Assembly (NCBI RefSeq): GCF_020080835.1
Contig: NC_058164.1
Span: forward strand, 12,160,142-12,224,141
Direction: 5' to 3'
Length of the DNA: 64,000 nucleotides
Origin: Cotesia glomerata
Taxonomy: Eukaryota; Arthropoda; Insecta; Hymenoptera; Braconidae
Of this stretch, positions 31,740 through 45,046 are shown one piece after another; positions within the stretch are counted from its first letter, which is position 1; each line of letters opens with the position of its first letter. A program made the translations under genes and the position numbers. Under the pieces are notes generated by a model. The model saw only the letters and a list, made by a program, of their open reading frames with translations. It did not search any database and was not told the origin of the DNA.

Positions 31740-34700
31740 AAAATGATTAAAAAGAAATTTCCAGTCAATTAGATTGAAGTACCTCCTACAGGCAACTACC
31801 GAGATATCGAAATATCTGTACATTGCTCGATTAAAATTGCCTAGACCTTAAAGAGCTGACTTTTTGGTGAAAATGGAACCCAAACAATGTTAGCTCGTTG
31901 TGCATTTGGTCTGGTTAATAAATAAAATTTAATTAGAAAAATATATTTAAATACATACATATGTAAGGTTGTTTGTTGATAGTTAATTCTAGAATTTTAT
32001 ATTCATAAAGAATTTTCAACATTCTTAATTTGAATTTTGTACTTTTCCCACTCAAAATTAAAAGATCATAAATAAATAGATTATTGCAGGCAGAGCTATA
32101 ATCAAATAAAGGGTTGTTTGTTCGTTAATCCTAGAGCGCAATTGTAGGCAATAAAATTAAAGTTCTATTTTTCTCATAGTAGCTAATAGTATTAAAAGAC
32201 CTAATATGACTAAGCCGCGTATAATTTTCTGTTAAAATGAATAAACTAACTTATTCAATGGAAATTCACATTTTATATAAATATAATGACAATTTAAACA
32301 TTTTTCATAATCAAGAAAATTGCTAATTCAAATTGAATACTTCAATGCCAATAATTTAATGATAATAATATATTCTTATAGTAATAATATTTTTTAAATA
32401 ATATTTTAATAGTTATAATAACAATAATAATAAATTTTAGGATATGGCTAAACGTACGGCAAATGAACGATATGGCTCCGTATGTGTACGGAGTGTCACA
32501 AATTCCGGGGAATTTATTTTCTATTTGGAAAACGTCGCATGCATGCAGGGCCGTATACATGCGTATCCGTACGCATACGGATCCGTAAACTTACTGTCAT
32601 GACTGAAAGTAGCAGAAAATTAATATTTTGAATAAAAAAAATCTGGAAAACGGTTGACCCTAAAGGCCAACCCTGCAACTTCGCGCTAATTCCATATCTA
32701 AGAGCTTAAAATTGCACCTATGACGTTTTTTGTGCTCTTCGAGCTTGAAAATGTAACTTATGTGTTATTTTGAGCTCTTCAAGCTCAAAGAGTTAGCTGT
32801 TCTATGTTGTTGAGCTCTTCGAGTTAATAAATAGAATTTAATTGTATTCGCCTGTTTACAAACATACACATGTAAGGTTGTTTGATAATTTATTCTAGAA
32901 ATTTTGGATTCATAAAATATTTTTACATTGAAGGCAAAGCTATAATCATGTAAAAGGTCGTTTGTTTCTTAATTTTAAAGCTCAGATCGTAATAAAAAAA
33001 TTAAAGTTTTGTTTTTCTCATAGTAGCTAGTAGCTATAAAAAACTTAACGTGACTAAGCCGCGTAAGCTCTCCAGCTTAAATCGATAAACTACCTTATTA
33101 ATGGGAATTTTACATTATATATACATTTTACATTATATTTACATTTTATATATATATATATATATAGGAAATTTTAACATTTTTTGTAGTCAAGAAAATT
33201 GAAAATTCAAATTTAATATTTCAATACACAATAATTTAAAAATAACAATAATTATTATTATAATAATAAAATGATAAATATTATTATTATTATTGTTGTT
33301 GTTGTTGTTATTATAATATTGTTGTTAGTAAATGACACAATGCATCATACGAATAATTATATTACATATCACTTAGCATGGAGGGTAGAGATAGACCTCT
33401 ACCCTCCATAACCTAAAGATTGTAATTATTTGAAACCCGCTCAATTGAATAAAAATGCCACCTACAGGCAAAGACCAAGAGATCATAGAATATGTCCACC
33501 GTTCAATGAGAATTGCCTAAATCTTGAACAGCTGGCTTATCGGAAGAAAGTAAAACTCAAACAATGTTTAGTCTGTTGTGTATTTAGTCTGGTTCATAAA
33601 TAAAATTTAATAAGAAAACATGTTTCAAAACATACACATGGAAGGTTGTTTGATAGTTTATTCTAGAAATTTTGTATTCATAAAATATTTTTATATTTTT
33701 AAATTTTAAATTTGAACTTTTCCCGCGCAAATTTAAAAAGTCATAAATTAATGAATTATTGCAGACAAAGCTATTATCATATAAAAGATTATTTGTTCGT
33801 TAATTTTAAAAGTCAAATCCTAATGGAAAAATTGAGGTTCTGTTTTTCTCATAGTAGCTAGTACCATTAAAAAACTTAACGTGACTAAACCGTGTAAACT
33901 CTGCAGTATAAATCAATAAACTTAATTATCAATGGGAATTTACATTTTTTATGTATATATAATAATAATTTTAACATTTTTTTTAATTAAAAAAATTGTT
34001 AATTTAGATTTAAAACTCTAATACACATTAATTTAATAATAACGACGATTATTTTAGTAATAAAAATGATAATGATAAATATTATTATTAATATTATTAT
34101 TTTTTACATCGATTTATTATTACCGATATAATTACTTTTAGTATTATAACTATTATTATTATTATTGTTATTGTTATTATGATATTGTAAGTAAATAATA
34201 CAATGCATTAAACACATAATTAAAATACGTATTATCTAACGATTATTGATGTTTGAAACCCGCTCAATTGAATAACAATGCCACTTACAGGCAACGACCA
34301 AGAAATCATAGAATGTGTACAGCGTTCAATGAAAATTGCCTAGATCTTGAACAGCTGGCTTATCGGATGAAAGTAAAACTCAAACAATGTTAGTTCGTTG
34401 TCTATTTAGTCTAGTTACTAAATGAAATTTAATAAGAAAAATATGTTTCATGTTTACAAACATACACATGTAAAGTCGTTTCATAGTTTGTTCTAGAAAT
34501 TTTGTATTCATGAAGTAATTTTAACATTTTTTATTTAAAATTTGTGATGTTCTCGCGCAAAATTAAAAAGTCACAAATAAATAAAATATTGCGGGCAAAG
34601 CTATAATCATATGAAAGGTCGTTTGTTCTTTAATTTTAGAGCTCAAATCCTAATAAAAAAATTAAGTTTTTTTTCCCATAGTAGCTAGTAGCATTAAAAA

Positions 34701-34860
34701 ACTTAATATAACTAAGTTGCGTGTACTTCTTAGTTTGTATTGAAAATCTAATAATCAACTAAAAATTTAATTTGTATAAAAAGATAACAAAATTTATACA
34801 TTGTTTGTAATTGAAGCAATTGATAATTTAAATTTTATACTTTCCCGCTGAAAGTTCAAT
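31740..34860 (+). repeat. Four-unit tandem array, period about 832 bp
   Basis: The marker GTGACTAAGCCGCGTA occurs at about 32208, 33050, 33882 and, degenerate, 34707, giving a period of 827-842. The markers CC(T/A)ACAGGCAA (31782, 33451, 34283) and CATAGTAGCTA (about 32177, 33019, 33850, 34679) agree. Unit 2 lacks the first marker because its 5' part is replaced by an unrelated repeat at about 32590-32830. Units are diverged at many positions, so the array is old. No frame is conserved among units, which argues against coding. Confidence 0.85.
32620..32830 (+). repeat. Interspersed repeat with CGGTTGACCCT..GGCCAACC
   Basis: AAACGGTTGACCCTAAAGGC with CAACCCTGCAACTTCGCGCT is matched by 52048-52100. 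It carries several GAGCTCTTCGAG / GAGCTCTTCAAGCTC words and sits inside unit 2 of the 832-bp array. Confidence 0.6.
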
Positions 34861-35284
34861 GTCAATGAATAAGGTGATATTTGCAAGCAAATAATCTTAG
34901 TTAATCAACAGAGGTTTAATGACCCGTATTGCTACCAAAATATTAAAAAATGCGATAGGGGGGCTAACTTAAAGGTACATTATTAATAAATTTTTTTTTA
35001 AATAAATAAATCGAGAACTAACAAATGATGATAATGAACAATAAAGAACAAATGACGAGCTAACGATGTGATAAAAAAAAAGTTCAAAAATTGAAAAAAA
35101 CACTCTGGGGTGCTAACTTTAATGAGCTATCCCGTTGAAGCTACAGTTTATGTAGAAATAATTCCAGTGCACCCTGGCGGCTATAGATGCAAGCTGTGAA
35201 TTAACTTTTTTTAGTGTAGTTGCGTATCTATAGGAGGATTACTACACATTTTTATTTTATCTAGTCTGTGGCGCTGGCTTTTCT
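34861..35284. other. AT-rich DNA between two arrays
   Basis: No gene. GTCTGTGGCGCTGGC at 35264 resembles the boundary sequence at 36168-36187 (TCTGTGGATCGCGACTGGCG), so it may be a flank of the 297-bp array's source element. Confidence 0.35.
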
Positions 35285-36174
35285 CCATGAAAAAAAAGTC
35301 AGGATCGAAATTCGTGAGCACGCTATAGTTTTTGCTGATAAAATTTAATAATTTCAAGTATTTTAATTGTTATAAGTTGTTATAAGTGGATATAATTAAT
35401 TAATAATAGTAAAATAAAGCATGTATTACTGTTATAATATACAATTTAGGAAAAATAAGTACCGTAGAATTAAATAAAATATTCCAACCCCGAAATACCG
35501 TTCTACTTACAGTAAACACAGTCGGTAGTCTGGCGCTCCGTTTGAACGGAACTTGGCGCCAGATTCTACCGAATCTGTGGACCATGAAAAAAAAGTCAGG
35601 ATCGAAATTCGTGAGCACGCTATAGTTTTTGCTGATAAAATTTAATAATTTCAAGTATTTTAATTGTTATAAGTTGTTATAAGTGGATATAATTAATTAA
35701 TAATAGTAAAATAAAGCATGTATTACTGTTATAATATACAATTTAGGAAAAATAAGTACCGTAGAATTAAATAAAATATTCCAACCCCGAAATACCGTTC
35801 TGCTTACAGTAAACACAGTCGGTAGTCTGGCGCTCCGTTTGAACGGAACTTGGCGCCAGATTCTACCGAATCTGTGGACCATGAAAAAAGTCAGGATCGA
35901 AATTCGTGAGCACGCTATAGTTTTTGCTGATAAAATTTAATAATTTCAAGTATTTTAATTGTTATAAGTTGTTATAAGTGGATATAATTAATTAATAATA
36001 GTAAAATAAAGCATGTATTACTGTTATAATATACAATTTAGGAAAAATAAGTACCGTAGAATTAAATAAAATATTCCAACCCCGAAATACCGTTCTGCTT
36101 ACAGTAAACACAGTCGGTAGTCTGGCGCTCCGTTTGAACGGAACTTGGCGCCAGATTCTACCGAATCTGTGGAT
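35285..36174 (+). repeat. Three nearly identical tandem repeats of about 297 bp
   Basis: Units start with CATGAAAAAA(AA)GTCAGG at about 35285, 35582 and 35880. They differ only by A-run length and a rare substitution (TTCTACTTAC versus TTCTGCTTAC). Each contains a 35-bp imperfect palindrome, TCTGGCGCTCCG..CGGAACTTGGCGCCAGA. The identical minus-strand open frame in each unit follows from the duplication and is not evidence for a gene. Confidence 0.9.
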
Positions 36175-37100
36175 CGCGACTGGCGCTGCCACGCGAACAC
36201 TGATGATACCCCTTTGATAGCGCGAATTTTAACATTAAAATTTATTTTTATAATTATAAGAAAACTTTTGGGAAAACCCCACAATCTAGGTCTAGACTTT
36301 TAGCTATTAGTGAAAAAGGTTATTGTTAAAATGTATTTTTACTCTCTGAAAATTCAGCACAATAGACTAGGAATAATAAGATAGAAAAGAGGATTAAGCC
36401 ATAAATATATAAATTTACTACCTAATGGCCCTCGACTTAAGTAATTATAGAAATTAGAAAATATATTTTAATCTCCTAAGAAATATAACATGTTGTATAA
36501 AAAAATGCGAGAAAATAGTCTGAGCAGATTAGTGACCCTCATTTATAACGAGTCCAGTTCAACCACTCAGTCCGGTAAATTCCCAGGGATGATGAAACTT
36601 CGGACAAACTCTGCTGGCGAGCCCAGGTAGTTCAACAACGGCCGGAAAGGACGAGTACCTGAGTAGGAGTACAGCTAGGACCCAGAAGGAAGGAGAAGGA
36701 CCAATCAACGTTGCCAAAAGGCCAGTACAGCGGAATACTCGGATGGTAGGGAGAGCCGCCCCCGCCACTTCTACTGCTGCTAGTCGGACTTAGTAAATTC
36801 TAGTGAAGAATCAGAATAGTATTCGAGCTCAGACTTATCACCTCGTTTCTAATTTTGTGTAAAGTCTTTTGAATATATACTTAGATTCAGTTAACTTAAT
36901 TCCGTTCAATTATTTATTTAATTTATATTCATTTTATATCATTTTCCTCATCCTACAAGTTCCCGTTGATAAAGTGAGTATTTCAATATTCCCGGGCGAA
37001 TCAAAGACCACGTCGGTAACTTTAAATTTAAATAAAGATTTCTATCGTTGTCCACCAGGAGGAGGACATAACATAGCCGACAAAAATGATTTTTAGAGCC
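36175..37100. mobile_element. GC-richer transposon-like relic
   Basis: 36540-36800 is unusually GC-rich for this window. It holds a short open stretch (..EYLSRSTARTQKEGEG.., then RNTRMVGRAAPATSTAASRT, stop near 36791) with the Arg/Thr/Ala-rich look of a retrotransposon gag. CTTAGATTCAGTT at 36881 is shared with the LTR-like insert at 20702. The order resembles the end of an LTR retrotransposon, but I see no polymerase motifs and cannot assign it. Confidence 0.35.
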
Positions 37101-39239
37101 GTATTCATAGTCCGGTCTTAAGTTTGTACTTAAGCCTGTCTTCATGAAGACGGCCTTATCGGCTGTAAGTTATGATGTTTCGGATCTCTCAAGTAGAAAT
37201 GGAGTTACGGTAAATGGGCGCATATGAAATTATTTGGCGCGAAAAAATCTATATGTACAAAATTTAAAAATTTTGAAAAATTTTTCAAAAATTTTTTATG
37301 ACCAAAAATAATTTTTGGAAAGCTCTCAAAAAGTTCTGAATCATCCGAATTTCTCAAAAACTCGTTATTTTCATTTATTTTCAATTATTTATATGTACAT
37401 TTTTTCGAATTGCGATTTTGTGCTGGGAGCTTTAGTTTAAAATAACTCCTTAAAAAATAATTTTATTCTTAAATAAAAAATTGTACATACAGTTTTTCTA
37501 AAAATACACATGTACATTTTTTGATTTTTCTGAAATTTGAATATTTTCGAAGATATCCGCATTCAAAAATTTTTCTAAATTTTTGGATACGGATATGAAT
37601 TTAAAAAAAAATTTTTTTTTAATTAAAAAAAAAAGTACTTGTTAATTTTTTTAAGATATACATGTACATTTTTTGGATTTTTTCCAATTTAAATATTTTC
37701 GAAAATATCGGTATCCAAAAATTTTTTTTAATTTTTAGATACGGATATGAATTTGAAAAAAAATTTTTTCAGGAAAAAACAAAAAAGTACTTGTGTATTT
37801 ATCAAAGAACTGTATGTACATTATTTTTCTTAGTAGTTTTTCCATTTTTTTCAAAAATATTTAAAATTTTTGATTTTTTTTTTAATTTTTGTCTAGAATA
37901 AAAATAAAAAAAAAAATTTTTTTTGTTTAAATGAATTATGTACCTACTTATTTCTTAAAAATCTTCATGTACGTTTCCTAAAAACACCAATAATGCCTAA
38001 TATCTATTGATAATTATAAATATCCTTAGCGGATCGCTATACACTAAGTATACACCAAATATACACGGTGTATACGTGGCGTATATACACTGAGTATACA
38101 CCAAGTTTACACCAAAAATTTTTTTTAAGTCCCATTTTCATAAAAATTTCTAAGTGCTGCAAAGTCAAAAATTTTTTAAGTGTGACTGGGAAAAATTTTT
38201 TTTACAATTAAAAAGTGTGTCTGTATCGTCTGGAAATAGCCTGAAACGAATCAATAACATGAATCTAAGGTGTGTTTTTGTGGTGCAACACCTTCTGAGT
38301 GTACGCTATTGGAAAATTTTCACATGACTCTCACCTGAAAAAAATTTTCTAAATTTGCATAGTCCCTGAGTACAGTCTACTTGTTAAGTGCTATCCGTAT
38401 TAGGTAAAGGACCCAGTACCTGAACAGATTTGACAGTGTATTGTGTTTGACCACGATTTTAGCACGTAAATTTCATCATAATTGACTAAATCAAAGTGAC
38501 TTAATAAAATATGTTCAATTCTAAATATATTAAAAAAAAAAAATCGGAATTACATAAAGAAAAATTTTTTTTTTAATTATTTAAAAAAATCCTTTAAGAG
38601 CCCCAGTAGTTGAACATTAAACTGTGACAGGCTGCAGTACTTGAACACCTCTGTACCAGAACTTGAACAATCATTTAGTATGGCTTTAGACACTTTGTAT
38701 TAAAATAAAAATAAAAGATTTTAGGCCCAAAAATAAGTATTTATTATATATGACATTAAAGTTAGCAGTCACTTGACTATTTTTTAATTTTTTTTTAACA
38801 AATAAATAAATTTGTTCCAAAAAATTATTTTTAAAAAATTGCATTTTTAATTTTTTTTAATTTCTAAATGTCAATTTTTTTTACCATAATTTACTTGTTA
38901 AAAAAATTCTTAAAATTATTAAATATCTGCTAAATTATATTATAAAATTAACATTAAACATACATTTAAGTCCTTTACTTTAAGAAACATTCAAATGTAT
39001 TTTTACCTTTTGTTTACAATGTGAGGTTAGAAAATGTAATTCTTTTTTTTATTTCTCAAACACTAATATTCGCCCTAAAAATAATAAATTTTGTTTATAG
39101 TTTTTTTTATTTACTTTATTTGTATAATTTTATTGTTACTATACGATTAAATGTATTTTTGAAAACACTTTAAAATATTTATTTAACATTGAGTTAGACA
39201 GTTCAAGTACAGTTCAACTACTACTTACTATTTTTAAAA
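37101..39239. other. Low-complexity AT-rich DNA
   Basis: Long runs of A and T, with the word TACATGTACATTTTTTGGAT and relatives repeated at 37390-37670. 38040-38115 is a cluster of TATACACC(A/G) words in both orientations. No gene. Confidence 0.45.
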
Positions 39240-39790
39240 AACTAAGAAAAAAATATTTTTTGATAGTGGTTTTAAGGGAATAACTTTAAACGGCTATATC
39301 GATCAACTCCAAAAACGAATCCACCCTTAACCTAGAGAAACTACGTCGATCGCCGCTAATCTGGTCAAAATCAGTTGATTCGTTCGAAAGATATCGTGAA
39401 CGAAAGAAAACCGAAAAAAGTGTTTTTTTCCACATAACTTCGACATTTCTTTTCGAATTGTTTTTGATGAAATAAAATAATTTTTAGAGATTTAAAAACC
39501 GCGTCGATCGCCACCAAGAACGTAGAAATCGGTTGATTGGTTCGAGAGATATCCTCGACAAAATATTTGGAAACAAGTGTTTTTTTAACATCACTCCGAA
39601 ATTTTTTGGAATAACTTTTAAATGGCTTCAACGATCAATTTAAAAAACTAATCAGCTATTAACATAAAAAATTACGTCGATTGCCGTCAAGCCGGTCAAA
39701 ATCGGTCAATTTGTTCAAGAGATATCGCGAACAAAAGAAAACCGGAAAAAGTGTTTTTTCGGAATAACTCCAAATTTCCTAGCTTTATCA
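39240..39790 (+). repeat. Diverged tandem repeat, three units of about 165 bp
   Basis: Markers CGTCGATCGCC (39342, 39504) and CGTCGATTGCC (39677) are each followed by GGTCAAAATC(A/G)G or its variants, GTTCGAGAGATAT and a GTGTTTTTT run. Relatively CpG-containing for the region. Not coding. Confidence 0.75.
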
Positions 39791-40269
39791 ATTCGAACTT
39801 GAAAATTCTTCATGAGGCTGAAAAAATTTTAATTAGATTTTCTGTGAAATCTGTCAGAGGTGGTCACATATCAGCTGTCTCAAACATTTGACTAAAAATT
39901 TCTGAAATACAGACTGAAAAATTTGTTCTTCCTTGTTTTACTCTTATCATTTTACGTCCCTTATCAATACTTCCCTTACTCGTTGATCCTTATTTACCTC
40001 AGACATGTCTAATTATTTTCAGTTGAATTGTCTTCATTATATGTTTTCTACAGGATTAAATGATTCATACATCACAAAATAACTAACAAAAGAATTAGTT
40101 TTTTAGTCATTTTGTTTAACGTGAATCATATATCTCAAATTTTTTAAATCTAGATGGCAAATTTATTGACTTGAGTAAAAAAAAATTTTTATTTATGCTT
40201 TACCTGATATTCTCTGTCAAAATAAATATAAAAACTGAAAAATATAAATATTTAATGAACAAATGAAGA

Positions 40270-40735
40270 AAATAAAGATCTGAAAAAAATCATCTTTAGA
40301 TTTTTGAGAAATGAAAACAAAAAACTTCTTTTTTTGTGTTTCTCATCATTTTTGATTTTAATATTCCGGACCAAAATTTTCAAAAAAAACAAAAAAATAA
40401 GGATATTCAATAAATGAATAAGAAAATAAAAAATCCGAGATAAATCATCTTCAGATTCTTGAAAAATTAAAACATGACATTTTTTTGATTTCGATTTTGA
40501 TTATTTTTTACTTTGATATCCGGTTCCAAAATTTTCAAAAAAATCAAAAATGAAGGATATCTAACGATCCGACTATCAAATTTAAAATAAAAAAAATATC
40601 ATCTTTAGATTTTTCAAAGACAAAAAGGTGACTTTTTTTTTTTTTTTTTTTTTTTAATAATAATCATTTTACTCGCAGATATACGTCCCAGAATGCCCTA
40701 AGCCAAAATTTTAAAAACTAACTGAAATCATCTTT
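40270..40735 (+). repeat. Diverged tandem repeat, three units of about 160 bp
   Basis: TCATCTTTAGATTTTT(G/C)A recurs at about 40288, 40448 and 40608. Each is followed by A-rich DNA, TTTGAT..T and ATTTTCAAAAAAA. AT-rich and non-coding. Confidence 0.7.
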
Positions 40736-41025
40736 TTAGAATCCAAAAATAAACTAAATTTGAAAATTTCATATTCATAAACCTATAGGAAACACGGTGA
40801 GAGTTTCCCAAAATTTAATTTTTAATTAAAAAAATTTTTTATTAGTAAAAAAAAAATTTCGTTTATTGTCACCTGTAGGTAAGTCAACGACAAACAATTT
40901 ATAATTTGGTAAACTTGAAAAACTTAATTTCGCTTGTAGATATCCCTATCTGAAATTTTATTTTGTCTGCTGTCCGCTAACTTCAGGGTCATTTTTGTCG
41001 GCTATGTGCTAACTTCAGGGTCATA

Positions 41026-41402
41026 AAAAATTAAGTGTATCGAAACGGAATTATTTTGACACGCAATTTTCACAAGGGTTTTGATAAACTTCCTCAGGAA
41101 TAAAACAAAAAAAAATTAAATTGTGAAAGTGATTTTTGACAAAGTTGTGGTGTTATCAAGCTCCCGTGAATACTAAGCTCTTATTCATTTAATTCATCAG
41201 AAAAACGAGTTTTTTCGGAGAAATCTTATTTAATCGATAAGAAAATTTTTTTAACGCGTTCTGTAGTTACTATTATTTATTTCAATATGCTTTTTATTTA
41301 TAATTTTTTTCGTTTAAATTATGAAAATCACGTTTTAATCGAAAACACGATTTTTAGGCGAGAGTAGAGCATACCTGCGTGCTTCGCACTTAAGGCATGC
41401 AA
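41026..41402. mobile_element. Element A, right portion (third copy)
   Basis: Matches 21662-21921 followed directly by 22568-22694 and ends in GCACTTAAGGCATGCAAT, giving the uninterrupted order of element A. The left side begins at GCTATGTGCTAACTTCAGGG (41003), which also occurs directly duplicated just upstream (40978). Confidence 0.65.
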
Positions 41403-43446
41403 TAGCTTTTTACCTAAACATCAGATTAAAATTTTTATCAATTAATAAAATAAAAAATTGATGTAATTACCAAAAAAAAAAAAAAAAAAAAAAAAACAAT
41501 TAGATCTGTGTGGACTAATTTAAAAATAAACAAAATACGAAAATAAAATATTTTTAATGCAGAAATTAAAACTTATAGGACAGAAATGATGAAACATTGT
41601 GATATACTTATGTATAAAACGTAGGATAGTTAAAAAATAAATAAGTTTATTGACAAACTAACTTTTAAACTAATTTCAGCTAAAAAGTGGTCGCTGATAA
41701 TCTTATAGTTCTAGAGCGACCTCAAATAAACAAATAAAGACAAAATCAGTTAGAAAGCAATGAAAAATAATGAAATAATTTTTTTAATATTTTTATCTCA
41801 ACATAAATCTTTTCAATTTCTTTTTTTAGTCCAATCTTTCCTCCGGAAGTATTGATCTAACAATCATTTAATCATTATGACCGGGAAAACATTGCTAATA
41901 ATATAACGTATGTTAAACTTAATAAACTTGTAAAACATCAGCTGTATAACTTTTCATTATAACCAATTGCAAATAATGAATTTTATGGTAATTTATAAAT
42001 AACTTAAATGTCAAGCGTGAATTTTCCAATGATATGTAAAACAATAATTAAAATTTAAAGACAATTTATTCATAATGTTTATCACCAAAATTAATAAATC
42101 AATCAAACAATAATTATACAGATTTATCAGATAATGGTCAATATAATTTGTACAATATTCATTTTCCCATTAATGGATTACAATTGTAACTAACTGCGGA
42201 ATAACCTACAGTCATTAAATAAATTATTAAATTAAATACACAGAAAATTTTAGATTATTAATATTGAAAAACAACCTAAATTTGTTGTATTTATACTCAA
42301 AATACTTATCTTTTAATGAATTCTATTTAATTAATTTTAAATGTTAAATCAACATATGTCTATAATGTACTAATAAATATACAATAAGAATGTGTGATGG
42401 ACACAAAAATAAACCGCTATGATATTAAATAATTAATTATAAAATGCATGTTTATACTCTTTTTTATATTTAAATAAACTTATTATATTATGCTTTATTT
42501 TTAGGTATACTAATAAAAAAAATGGATTTAACATTACTTTATGCGTGTTTATTGATAATCTGATGATTCTAGAAAGTCTTCAATTTGATCTATTTTATAA
42601 GTAAAAATCTTAAAATTACATACTTCTTCAATTAAAATTAATCGTGGAATGTTGTTAATTGTACTTAAAAGATGTGAACTGTAATTTATAACTCGTGGTT
42701 GAGTAAGTTTGGTAAAATAATTTATACAATTTATTTCTAATTTAGAGCAATCAACAGAAAATATATACAACTATTAAATTTCACACAACCAAAAAAGTAT
42801 TCTAATAATTTTTACGAATAAAATCATTTTATTATAATTTGTAATTCTATTAATAATAAATACTATGCATTACTTTCTCGTTAATTATTAATAATCTACT
42901 TTGTTCTATGATTTTTATTAAAATTTTTGATCCATTTTAATCTTGATAGAAGGATTTTTAATAATTTTTATTTTTTCGTTAATCGTGAAAATATTCTATC
43001 TACTAGATTTTTAAATATCTTTTAAAACGACAAACTATTCTATTTATTTTATTATTAATAAATTTGATTTCTCCAAGTTATAACAGTAGTAACGCTCATA
43101 CAGTGGATTCTTAATTTTTTTTTTTTTTTTTTCAACAGGAAAGCATTCTCACAATTATTGAAAAAAGGATTTAAAAATTTAATTGCGTATTTTTATTTCG
43201 CATACACTAAAATCATGAAGATTGAAAAATTTTGTAAAAGTACGTGGTTTTAATGAGCTTTGGTTATTGCAATAGATTCATCCATATTTTTTAATTAAGT
43301 ACTAAAATACTCATAAATAAGCCTTTTTTTATTCGTAGTTTGTTTTAGTTGTTAATAACTAAAGACTCATAAATAGGGTAAACCAACCGGTTTTAGACAC
43401 ATTAGCCCATTTTCGGACACTTTAATGATTTTGATAAAATAATTCT
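41403..43446. other. AT-rich DNA without recognisable features
   Basis: Only an A-run at 41473-41495 and homopolymer-rich DNA. No exon or repeat was recognised. Confidence 0.4.
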
Positions 43447-43450
43447 TTAA

Positions 43451-44578
43451 GGTAGTACCCTCGCGACTTCCGTCGTCAAAAGTTTGTGCTAGAGTGTATG
43501 GTACATATACTTTAGAGTCATTATTGACAAGCCTAAAACTTTTTGCTGTTTATGTACTTATTTTAGCCAATCACAAACGAGAAACTGATCATTTGAAAAG
43601 TCTGGCAACACTGCGTGAGCGTTAAGATATTTTATAGTGGTTATACTGTAGTGTTTTGGACTAACTGTAGATTAACCTCTGTTTTGACACATGCGTTTAT
43701 TTATTTATTTACATACATTTATTCGGAAATATAATTACAATGTCTGAAAAATTGACTTATAAAGGACGATTCATAAAAAAAAGTCCTTGAAAAACGACAG
43801 AAACACTAGCAAATATGCAAATAACAAATAGAAAAAAAATAATTGACAATATTGTTTTGTTTTTTCAGAAAAATCAGTAATTGAATTTTTTATGTTGATG
43901 TATTTACGGATTTTAAATTTTAGTATTTTTTTTATTATTTCATCTGACTATTATTTTTATAACTTATGAAAGATTAATATATATTATTATATTCAACTTA
44001 TTAACTTTTTGAATTTTTATAAATATAGAAAAATACTTATTTTCATAAAATAATCATTGTTACTTTTTTTTTTAAATAAATAAAATTAATAACTATATAA
44101 TGTTACACTTAAAGTAAATTAAACTTTTCAAATTTTTCAGCGCATGCGCGTCTCATATTTTTTTCGCGGCTCACAAAACTTGCGTTGTTGCCACAGTTTT
44201 ATTAACGTATCCCCTCCTCGGCTAAAGTCTGGTAAATTTTTCATTACTTATTAATAAATATCTCTGAAACTGTGTGGTAATTATCAATGAAATTATTTTT
44301 AAAAAATTGTTTAGTTGTTAGTTAACGTTACTCTAGTTTTTTAAAAGAATCCTAAGAAAAGTTTCTGAGATATAAAAATGTTTGTAGGTAAACTTTTCGA
44401 TATCCCGTATACCGCAATGTAAAAGAGCGTTCAAAACTCAAACTTTGAAATTAAATATCTCTGAAACTAAATGGTCAAAAATTTTCAAATTGCGCCAATC
44501 GACGCAGAATTATATGAATATTAATCTGCCGAAGTTAAAAAAAAATCCTAAGAAAACGACTCTGGCGAGGGTACTACC
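43451..44578. mobile_element. 1.13-kb element flanked by TTAA duplications
   Basis: Exact inverted tips GGTAGTACCCTCGC(G) and (G)GCGAGGGTACTACC are flanked on both sides by TTAA (43447-43450 and 44579-44582). A TTAA target duplication is the hallmark of piggyBac-type transposition, though the tip does not begin CCC as in classical piggyBac. The inside is AT-rich with no transposase frame, so it is non-autonomous. Confidence 0.75.
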
Positions 44579-44900
44579 TTAAGTACAAAAAAATACATTA
44601 CAACTATTTCTACCATATATTTAAAAATACTGTAATTACACGTCTAACAGTATCAATACTTCTTATTAATATGAATTGGTAAATAAATTATGTCCAAAAC
44701 CGATGCTTATACCCTAAGTTTATCTCATGAATCATGTAGTCTATCGTTGTAGATTTCGGAAGAATTAAGAATATGTCAACTCAAACTCTTAAAGTATCGT
44801 TAATTTGAGATTCATACTTGATGTTATCAGTGAAATGCTTTATAAATAATTATAGGTACGTGATGTTTCGATGAACAAGAATCAAAATATTAATTATTTA

Positions 44901-45046
44901 TAAGGTAAAAGCCCCAATATATGATCATGTACCAGTATATGATCACTCAATGTATTTTTATACCTATATTTGTGAATATAGATATACAAATACATGGAGT
45001 GATCATATACTGGTACGTGATCATCTATTGGGGCTTTTACCTTACA
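44901..45046. mobile_element. Palindromic MITE, copy 4
   Basis: A full-length copy (AAGGTAAAAGCCCCAATATA onwards to GGGGCTTTTACCTTA), with the centre AAATACATGGAGTGATC intact. Confidence 0.88.

Noticed and set aside
35400..36192. Three identical minus-strand open frames
   Set aside because: They result from the 297-bp tandem triplication, with no independent evidence of coding.
39371..39631. 86-codon minus-strand open frame
   Set aside because: It lies across the three-unit tandem repeat, and the frame is not conserved between units.
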